Shown: one piece after another, positions 13,928 to 19,755 of the stretch
Layout: each line of letters opens with the position of its first letter
Position numbering within the stretch: position 1 is the first letter of the stretch
Origin: Proteobacteria bacterium UBA652
GTDB taxonomy: Bacteria; Pseudomonadota; Gammaproteobacteria; Nitrosococcales; Methylophagaceae
Length of the DNA: 19,755 nt
NCBI GenBank assembly: GCA_002299915.1
Contig: DBOG01000005.1
Span: 1-19,755 of the forward strand
Direction: 5' to 3'
Program-made: the position numbers and the translations under genes
Notes under the pieces: generated by a model
What the model was told of the DNA's origin: nothing
The model's input: the letters and a program-made list of their open reading frames with translations, nothing else
The model's database searches: none

Positions 13928-15798
13928 GGATTACCCATTGGTGGCTCGTTTCCATTATGTTGCTGATATTGCCATAAAAATTTACGCCGTAATAAACCAC
14001 CTGGATCATCAGGAATACGACGCAACCATTGCTCTGCTGCCAATTTTTCTTCTTCTGATAAATCTTCTGCTTCCACAGCAGCACCTGTTGAATCTACTGA
14101 TTCACCCTCAGTTTCATCTCCTGCTTCATCCTGCTGTGCTTGCTCTGCTTGTTCCTTCTCCGCATCATCTTCGGTGGATTTATCTGCCTGCTCTTCTTCG
14201 CCTTGCTCTGATTTATCCATTTCCTTATTGGCATCATCAAATTGATTGTCGGATCCTTGTTCTCCTTCCTCTCCCTGCTCACCTTCTTCGCTTTCTTCAC
14301 CTTGCTCACTTGATTTCTGGTCATCTGATGGCTCACCTTTATCGCCTTGCTGCTCTTCCGATGGATCGCTCTCCTCGCCGTCTTCACTTTGTTGCTTTTC
14401 ATCTTGCGGCTGTTGTTTTAGCAATGCCTCTGCCAATTTTTTATTGGCAATGGCATCCGCCATATTAGGATCGATTGCCAACGCTTTATCATAGGCTTCA
14501 ATCCCTTTTTGATATTGCTGCATTTTGACTAGGGCATTACCTGCGTTATAGTGTGCAGCCGCACTCTCTTGCTGGCTGAAATTATCTAATGCTGCTTGGT
14601 ATTCTTCGTTTTTATAGGCTGCAGTGCCGCGCTTAAGCGGATCGTCAGACAATATGATGGTATCGTTATATTGCTTATGCTCAAATGCTTTATCGGCACG
14701 CTGTTCTTGGTTGTGCCATAATTTTTCCCATTGCGTGCTTAATGTTTTCTGCCAATCGGCCGCCATCGCGGGTTGGGGTGCGGCCATCACGCTGATAAGG
14801 CTTGTTGTGAGCATAAGCTGCAACAGCCATCCTTTGCGAAAAGCTAACGCCGCGAAGGGTAATAACAAAAAGAGTAGGTAAGGCCCCGTTGATTTCCAAT
14901 CTTCTGCATTGAGGTCTGCCGCCAATACCGCCGCCTGATTTTCACCTGATACGGGTTTGAGTACAACCGCATTCAAATCGGCGTCACTGCTCGTTATTTG
15001 GTGATATTCACCGCCACCTAATTGCGCAATCTGTTTCAGTTTATCTGTTTCTAACGTTACCGTAACAGTCTGTCCAGTACGGAAATTCAAGTCGCCGCCT
15101 GCATCCGTGCCAACACCGAGCACTGAAATAGTATGACCTGCTTCGCTGATCTTTTTCGCCACGGCTTGTGCCTGTTTTTGTTCACTTATCCCATCGGCAA
15201 TCAATAAGATTTGTCCATGGCTGATATTTGCCTGCTCAAGTAATCCTTGCGCCTTGGCTAAACCAAGATCAACCCGACTGCCTTGCACAGGCATAATTTG
15301 AGGTTCCAGCACCTGTAATAATGATCGAATCGTATCGGGATCTCTTGCCAGTGGGGAAGCCGTAAACGCATCACCTGCGAATACCACCAATCCAATCTGC
15401 CCTTCCTCTTCCGTCGATAAAATATCTTCAATTTTGAACCGCGCCCGCATCAACCGCGAAGGATTCAGATCATCTATTAACATCGAATTAGATAAATCTA
15501 ATACAATTACCCGCGCTGTATTCGTTTGAAAAATAGGCCGAGGGATCTTCTCCCAGACAGGATCAGCTAGGGCAATCACGCTCAGCAACCAGCCCAACGC
15601 TAACACCCATTTTGCCCAGTCTCGCCCTGCTCCCTGCTTACCTTGCAATAAAAAAGACAATAACCTTGGATCGATCACTTTTTCCCAAGCATCCACCGTA
15701 GCAACCGACCAAACAGTGCGCCATAATACTAAGGCAAGCGGTATCAGTGCCCATAAAAAGTAAGGATGATTAAAATGTAGATTATCTAGCACCTGCAT
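13921..15798 (-). CDS. batB: BatB-BatC fusion (VWA domain plus TPR, acidic tail)
   Basis: 625 residues. Membrane helices lie near 11-26 and 63-78, then a von Willebrand A domain with MIDAS DLSNS (101-105), T-containing loop TASPL (146-150) and ADG (201-203). Further helices sit near 306-345. TPR repeats follow (about 391-460: YKNEEYQAALDNF, AGNALVKMQQYQKGIEAYDKA), then an extremely Glu/Asp/Gln-rich segment (465-575) and the conserved end WLRRIPDDPGGLLRRKF. BatB and BatC are separate proteins in Bacteroides; the fusion is usual in Gammaproteobacteria. The VWA domain likely binds BatA or MoxR-loaded clients. AGGAG precedes the ATG, and the gene overlaps batA by 17 bp. Confidence 0.92.
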   Translation of the reverse strand: MQVLDNLHFNHPYFLWALIPLALVLWRTVWSVATVDAWEKVIDPRLLSFLLQGKQGAGRDWAKWVLALGWLLSVIALADPVWEKIPRPIFQTNTARVIVLDLSNSMLIDDLNPSRLMRARFKIEDILSTEEEGQIGLVVFAGDAFTASPLARDPDTIRSLLQVLEPQIMPVQGSRVDLGLAKAQGLLEQANISHGQILLIADGISEQKQAQAVAKKISEAGHTISVLGVGTDAGGDLNFRTGQTVTVTLETDKLKQIAQLGGGEYHQITSSDADLNAVVLKPVSGENQAAVLAADLNAEDWKSTGPYLLFLLLPFAALAFRKGWLLQLMLTTSLISVMAAPQPAMAADWQKTLSTQWEKLWHNQEQRADKAFEHKQYNDTIILSDDPLKRGTAAYKNEEYQAALDNFSQQESAAAHYNAGNALVKMQQYQKGIEAYDKALAIDPNMADAIANKKLAEALLKQQPQDEKQQSEDGEESDPSEEQQGDKGEPSDDQKSSEQGEESEEGEQGEEGEQGSDNQFDDANKEMDKSEQGEEEQADKSTEDDAEKEQAEQAQQDEAGDETEGESVDSTGAAVEAEDLSEEEKLAAEQWLRRIPDDPGGLLRRKFLWQYQQHNGNEPPMGNPW

Positions 15799-16804
15799 CC
15801 TCTCCTATAAATCGCACCATCACCCGACCAAGAGTGTTCCACAATACAATCAGCACACTCAATAACAACGCAATTGAAAGCGGATAATAATAAAGTTCTT
15901 TAATTGGCCGATAGCTTAATTCATCTGTCGAAATGGGTTCTATTTCATCCAACACAGCATAAATTTCTTGCAAGCCCTTCACATCACGCGCCCGAAAATA
16001 ACGCCCACCTGTTTTATCTGCAATGGCCGATAAGGTTTTTTCATCTAGATCCGTGCCGTCTACTTTTCTTAGTCCAAAGGGGGTACGCATCATCCGTGCA
16101 TCTGAACCAACCCCGATGGTATAAACTCGCACCTTTTCTTGCGCCGCTAAATCTGCCGCCTTCAGTGGGTCGATATTGCCTGTTGTATTGGCGCCATCCG
16201 TGAGTAAAATCAATACCCGATCTGCTTCTGGCTCATTGCGTAATCGCTTCACCGCCAAGCCAATCGCATCGCCAATCGCCGTTTGTTGACCCGCTAAGCC
16301 CAATTCGGCCTCGTTGAGCAGTAAGGTAATTGTTTTTAAATCAAATGTCAGCGGTACTTGTAAATAAGCTTGGCTGCCAAATAAAATCAAGCCAATACGA
16401 TCACCCTGCCGTTGCGTAATAAAATCACTGGCAACCGCCTTCACGGCGACAAGACGAGAGACCGCCTTGCCTGCAAGACGCATATCATCTTCTTTCATTG
16501 AGCCCGAAATATCGACTGCCATCATCAAGCTACGCCCTGATGTTTGCTGGCTAATAGTCTCACCCATAAATTGCGGTCTGGCAGCCGCAATCAGCAACAA
16601 TATCCAAGCCAATACCGCCAATATCAACCTGATTTTAGAGGGTGTTTGCTGAGATATTGTGTTGGCACAAACCCCTTGATAAAAAGGAATACGTAATGCT
16701 GCCGTATTATCTGATGCCAGTGGTAGCAATCGCCAAACTAATATAGGTAAAGGCAATAATATAAACACCCAAATCGCAACAAAGCTAAGATCCGCTAGAT
16801 TCAT
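15782..16804 (-). CDS. batA: BatA, VWA-domain membrane protein
   Basis: A 340-residue inner-membrane protein. Helices lie at about 7-28 and 58-75, then a VWA domain with a complete MIDAS DISGS (98-102) and LLTDGANTTG in the third metal loop, and a C-terminal helix (PLSIALLLSVLIVLWNTL). It matches BatA in length and order. It probably pairs with BatB through metal-dependent VWA contacts. The start overlaps the DUF4381 stop as ATGA; AAGGG lies upstream. Middle gene of the Bat operon. Confidence 0.93.
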   Translation of the reverse strand: MNLADLSFVAIWVFILLPLPILVWRLLPLASDNTAALRIPFYQGVCANTISQQTPSKIRLILAVLAWILLLIAAARPQFMGETISQQTSGRSLMMAVDISGSMKEDDMRLAGKAVSRLVAVKAVASDFITQRQGDRIGLILFGSQAYLQVPLTFDLKTITLLLNEAELGLAGQQTAIGDAIGLAVKRLRNEPEADRVLILLTDGANTTGNIDPLKAADLAAQEKVRVYTIGVGSDARMMRTPFGLRKVDGTDLDEKTLSAIADKTGGRYFRARDVKGLQEIYAVLDEIEPISTDELSYRPIKELYYYPLSIALLLSVLIVLWNTLGRVMVRFIGEDAGAR

Positions 16805-17343
16805 TGCCGCCGCCCTTTTGCAACGACATCATTCACCCATGACTTTACCAACGTCATCAATGCAGCTTGATCACATGCCAGATGACCATTTGTTTGATAA
16901 GGTGCTGAGCCTAATATCTGTCCAACACCTCGGCTGAATGCCGTTGTATCACCCGACTGATCTAAAAATGCCAGCCACTTTACGCCCGTTAAGCTAGCAA
17001 TATCTGCCCGTGGATAATAATTGACGGCGATTTGACGCAATAAGGTATTCAACTTTGCAATGGTGTCATTATCAGGCTCACGCATTAATTTTTCTTCAAT
17101 CAGCGACAATTGCGGGCTGATTTGTGTCAAACTTTTTTTGAACCGTGCTCGGCGTCGTAATACTCGGCTAAGCCACATGCCACCGACCAATAACAACACT
17201 ATTAAAATCCACCAACCTGGTGCCAAGGGCCAATAACCAGCTTGTTCGGCTAAATGAATATCCCGCAGTAACAAGTTATCTGCCGCAGGTGCTTTATTGG
17301 TTAACAGATCTTTAATCGCAGACGTCGCCACCTTATGCACCAC
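16801..17343 (-). CDS. DUF4381 single-pass membrane protein of the Bat operon
   Basis: About 180 residues. A short N-terminal segment with LLRDIHLAEQAGYWPLAPGWW is typical of DUF4381, followed by a membrane helix (44-62), a basic stop-transfer (RRRARFKK) and a cytoplasmic domain. These proteins always lie between DUF58 and BatA genes in such operons; their job is unknown but probably is assembly of the VWA complex. Starts are all GTG: 17343 and 17340 overlap the DUF58 gene, and 17331 has AGGTGG 8 nt upstream and may be the true one. Confidence 0.85.
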   Translation of the reverse strand: MVHKVATSAIKDLLTNKAPAADNLLLRDIHLAEQAGYWPLAPGWWILIVLLLVGGMWLSRVLRRRARFKKSLTQISPQLSLIEEKLMREPDNDTIAKLNTLLRQIAVNYYPRADIASLTGVKWLAFLDQSGDTTAFSRGVGQILGSAPYQTNGHLACDQAALMTLVKSWVNDVVAKGRRQ

Positions 17344-18337
17344 CTGCTAAACTAAAGTGTTGCTGTAATGTTTTCAAAATATCATCTGATGTCTGGATTT
17401 GTGCCAAGGGAATTTTATGCCGCCGCATCATCTTAAAACACGCCTCATGCTGCTGCGCAAAAAAGGCCTCATACTGCTGCTGTTGCGATTCAGAGCGCGT
17501 ATCTAATACTGCAACCGCATCACCATCAGTTACCCTGTATTGCGCTGGCGGTGGTGGCGTTAATTCAATGGGATCGACAATATGTATTGCCTGAATATCA
17601 ACATGTTGAGATAAGCGTTGTAAATGCCGTTCTGTTTCTGCATCAATATGATAAAAATCACTGATAAGAAACACCATCGATCCCGGGCGAGCGATCTGTC
17701 TTAAACGCTTGAGTTCTGCATTAAAATTATTTGGCTTATCCGCTTTCTCCACTGTCTGCAAGCCTGTCGCGGGATCTGCATATTTGACCAGTTCACGGAT
17801 CAACTGCAACACACCGCGCTTCCCCATCTTAGGTGGCAATTCACAATGGCTACCATTGATCAGTAAACCGCCCACCCGATCGCCTTTCGCGGCCGCCGCC
17901 CATGCAATCATCGTTGCCACTTTGGCTGCTATGACAGATTTTAACGCTGTTTGCGTGCCAAAAAACATACTGGGGCTAAAATCCACCAGCAACACAATCG
18001 GTCGTTCTCGTTCTTCTTGATATAGTTTCGTATGTGGCTTACCTGTTCGTGCTGCCACCCGCCAGTCCATATTCCGAATATCATCACCTGCCTGATAAAT
18101 ACGAGACTCCTGATAATCCATCCCACGCCCTCGAAAGCGTGAATGATGGCTACCAATGGTAGATGTGCGCGCATAGGGTTGCTTACCGAATAGCTGTCGC
18201 CTAGCTTGCTGTTGCAAACGAATCAGCTGGTCAACAGTAATATGCGTGGCTGCATTATCTGCCTCACCCGCTTGCCCTACCCCAGATCTAATTCCAGAAA
18301 CGGACTGCGACTTAAATAGACGATCAAATAATCTCAT
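17333..18337 (-). CDS. DUF58-domain protein of the MoxR/Bat operon
   Basis: About 334 residues. I choose ATG 18337; an in-frame TTG at 18349 lies 2 nt after the moxR stop. The DUF58 core (about 72-97: GMDYQESRIYQAGDDIRNMD, then WRVAAR) is followed by a degenerate VWA domain with DFSPS (119-123) in the MIDAS position. No membrane helix is evident. DUF58 proteins are the constant partners of MoxR ATPases. The end overlaps the DUF4381 gene. Confidence 0.9.
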   Translation of the reverse strand: MRLFDRLFKSQSVSGIRSGVGQAGEADNAATHITVDQLIRLQQQARRQLFGKQPYARTSTIGSHHSRFRGRGMDYQESRIYQAGDDIRNMDWRVAARTGKPHTKLYQEERERPIVLLVDFSPSMFFGTQTALKSVIAAKVATMIAWAAAAKGDRVGGLLINGSHCELPPKMGKRGVLQLIRELVKYADPATGLQTVEKADKPNNFNAELKRLRQIARPGSMVFLISDFYHIDAETERHLQRLSQHVDIQAIHIVDPIELTPPPPAQYRVTDGDAVAVLDTRSESQQQQYEAFFAQQHEACFKMMRRHKIPLAQIQTSDDILKTLQQHFSLAGGA

Positions 18338-18351
18338 CGACAGATCCAATC

Positions 18352-19338
18352 TTAGGAAACAGGCACCTGTTGGATCAAATGGCGGATCACATCATCTGCT
18401 GTCATCCCCTCCGCCTCTGCTTCGTAAGACAATAAAATACGATGTCTTAACACCTCAAAAGCAATCGCCTGCACATCTTCCGGCGACACATAATCACGCC
18501 CTTCCAACCATGCATGCGCTCTAGCACAACGGTCTAACGCAATTGTCGCCCGTGGGCTGCCGCCATAGCTGATCCAACTGGCAAGTTCTTCGCTATAAGC
18601 ACTCGCATTTCGGCTCGCCAACACTAATTGCACCAAATATGCCTCCACAGGCTCTGCCATATGCATTTTTAAAACGGCTGCTTGTGCTTGTGAAACATGC
18701 GCTTGTGACAGCATCATTTCTGGTGTTTCAGCCGTGTTTAATGTCTCTTTTGCTTGCTTGCGCGCCAATTCTAAAATAGCTGTTTCAGCGGCCACATCTG
18801 GATAATCAATAAATACATGCATTAAAAAGCGATCGAGTTGCGCTTCTGGCAAGGCATAAGTGCCTTCCTGCTCAATTGGATTCTGAGTGGCCATCACTAA
18901 GAATGGACGCGGCAATTTATAAGTTATCGAACCCACTGAAATCTGATGTTCTCCCATCGCCTCCAATAAAGCAGATTGCACTTTTGCAGGCGCACGATTG
19001 ATTTCATCTGCCAAAATTAAATTATGAAATAAAGGTCCTTTTTGAAAAACAAACTCACCTGTTTCAGGGCGATAAATATCGCTTCCCGTTAAATCACCCG
19101 GCAATAAATCAGGCGTGAACTGCAAGCGATGAAAATCACCTTCTAAAATATTGGCAAGTGATTTAATTGCGGTTGTTTTGGCTAAACCTGGCGCGCCCTC
19201 CACCAGTAAATGGCCATCTGCAAGCAATGCAATCAATAGACTATCAACCAGTAAAGGTTGACCAATAATTTGGGTTTGCAAATACGTTCTTGCTTGCGTA
19301 AAAGCAGCGTGGCTATTATTTAATTCTGTGCTCATCAT
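18352..19338 (-). CDS. moxR: MoxR-family AAA+ ATPase
   Basis: A 328-residue cytoplasmic AAA+ ATPase. Walker A is GAPGLAKTT (48-56), Walker B LILADE (107-112), sensor 1 TQNP (151-154), and the arginine-finger region LPEAQLDRF (163-171). The C-terminal lid includes SYGGSPRATIAL, a MoxR hallmark. MoxR proteins act as chaperones that insert metals or remodel VWA-domain partners, here probably DUF58, BatA and BatB. It is first in the operon, with GGAAGA before tandem ATGs (19338, 19335). Upstream, a TTGCTG-17-TTTAAA pair near 19400 is a weak promoter candidate. Confidence 0.95.
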   Translation of the reverse strand: MMSTELNNSHAAFTQARTYLQTQIIGQPLLVDSLLIALLADGHLLVEGAPGLAKTTAIKSLANILEGDFHRLQFTPDLLPGDLTGSDIYRPETGEFVFQKGPLFHNLILADEINRAPAKVQSALLEAMGEHQISVGSITYKLPRPFLVMATQNPIEQEGTYALPEAQLDRFLMHVFIDYPDVAAETAILELARKQAKETLNTAETPEMMLSQAHVSQAQAAVLKMHMAEPVEAYLVQLVLASRNASAYSEELASWISYGGSPRATIALDRCARAHAWLEGRDYVSPEDVQAIAFEVLRHRILLSYEAEAEGMTADDVIRHLIQQVPVS

Positions 19339-19417
19339 TCTTCCCTAATCGTTTTATCCTTGTTAAGGACATCCGTTTTAAAAGAGGAGTTCCCTTACAC
19401 AGCAATAATGTTCTTGC

Positions 19418-19450
19418 AAAAAAAAAGGCCGATAAAATCAGCCTTTTTTT
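19418..19450 (-). terminator. Intrinsic terminator downstream of the helix-hairpin-helix gene
   Basis: A hairpin AAAAAAAGGC...GCCTTTTTTT with inner GAT/ATC pairing. It has a T/A run on each flank, so it can work on both strands; its position after the stop at 19472 makes it the terminator of that gene and separates it from the moxR operon. Confidence 0.85.
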
Positions 19451-19471
19451 ATATCGCGAATAATCGCTTAA

Positions 19472-19755
19472 TTATTTCTTTTTGCTAAATTCTGTTTCGC
19501 CACCAGCTGCAAGAATTTTTGCTTGACCCAGCCAATCTTCACGGTCGATACGACCTTTGAAGTTAAGTGCTGTATCAATTTCTTCAATTTTCGCTGGTGT
19601 GAAGTCTGCAATTTGTTGGAAGCCTGTTACGCCTAATGCGTTCAATTTCTTCTCTAACACAGGACCCACACCTGAGATTTTTTTCAAATCATCTGAAGCA
19701 GAGGCTTTCTTCTTAGCCGCTGGCTTCTTAGCGGGTGCTGCTGTTTTGGGTGCTG
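19472..19755 (-). CDS. Helix-hairpin-helix domain protein with Lys/Ala/Pro-rich linker, 5' end outside window
   Basis: Partial: the frame stays open to the window edge, so only the last 94 or so residues are seen. The visible N-terminal part is a Lys/Ala/Pro-rich linker (KKPAAKKASASDDLKKI...). Then comes ISGVGPVLEKKLNALGV, a helix-hairpin-helix DNA/RNA-contact motif, and IEEIDTALNFKGRIDREDW followed by LGQAKILAAGGE. This module occurs as a C-terminal extension on several proteins, including NuoE and ribosomal protein L21 in some Proteobacteria, and as a small stand-alone protein. Which one this is cannot be decided without the missing 5' part. The 71-residue reading from a TTG at 19687 is probably not the real start, because the linker continues upstream. 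Confidence 0.8.
   Translation of the reverse strand, partial: APKTAAPAKKPAAKKKASASDDLKKISGVGPVLEKKLNALGVTGFQQIADFTPAKIEEIDTALNFKGRIDREDWLGQAKILAAGGETEFSKKK

Noticed and set aside
13899..14468. 189-codon and other plus-strand frames opposite the BatB-C acidic region
   Set aside because: Caused by the biased GAA/GAG/CAG codons on the coding strand; Leu/His- or Ser-rich nonsense proteins.

Overview
The window (about 19.8 kb, AT-rich, roughly 40% GC by eye) reads as chromosome of a free-living Gammaproteobacterium. Pointers are an EfpL-type elongation factor paralogue, a HopJ-family protein, a HemP microprotein with Fur boxes, a pseudoazurin pair and a gamma-type Bat operon with fused BatB-BatC. 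I cannot name a genus with confidence; a marine, Thiotrichales- or Methylophaga-like lineage would fit. No rRNA, tRNA, IS element, phage or CRISPR array was seen.

Layout. (1) 36-6958, all on the minus strand and read right to left: TonB-dependent receptor, solitary NMT1/SsuA-like binding protein, His/Met-rich Spy/CpxP-like periplasmic protein, an inner-membrane lipoprotein pseudoazurin on a spacer of eight 11-residue repeats, a soluble pseudoazurin paralogue, an exported thiol peroxidase and a PchR-like AraC regulator. An FNR/ANR-type site (7048-7061) lies about 41.5 bp upstream of the likely start of transcription for the receptor. The set looks like an oxygen-responsive, metal-related envelope and electron-transfer locus. 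(2) 7198-8150, minus strand: four tiny genes (64, 88, 78 and about 61 codons) ending in hemP, behind a good promoter overlapped by a Fur box. (3) 8433-8624, plus strand: a near-consensus promoter buried in an almost ideal Fur palindrome, about 157 nt without a convincing gene, and a strong intrinsic terminator. This is the architecture of a RyhB/PrrF-type iron-repressed small RNA and is the most interesting item here. (4) 8628-10387, minus strand: rbgA/ylqF GTPase and a CvfB-like S1 protein, translationally coupled. (5) 10523-11100, plus strand: a VapBC toxin-antitoxin pair with its operator. (6) 11236-12147, plus strand: efpL and a HopJ-family gene. (7) 12155-19338, minus strand: a complete MoxR-DUF58-DUF4381-BatA-BatBC-BatD operon with overlapping or closely abutting genes. 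(8) 19472-19755, minus strand: the 3' part of a gene for a helix-hairpin-helix protein with a Lys/Ala/Pro-rich linker, cut by the window edge.

How it fits together: regions 2 and 3 form a divergent, Fur-controlled iron-starvation module, and region 1 next to it seems controlled by oxygen through an FNR-like protein. The rest is housekeeping (ribosome assembly, translation of difficult motifs, envelope integrity) plus one toxin-antitoxin pair.
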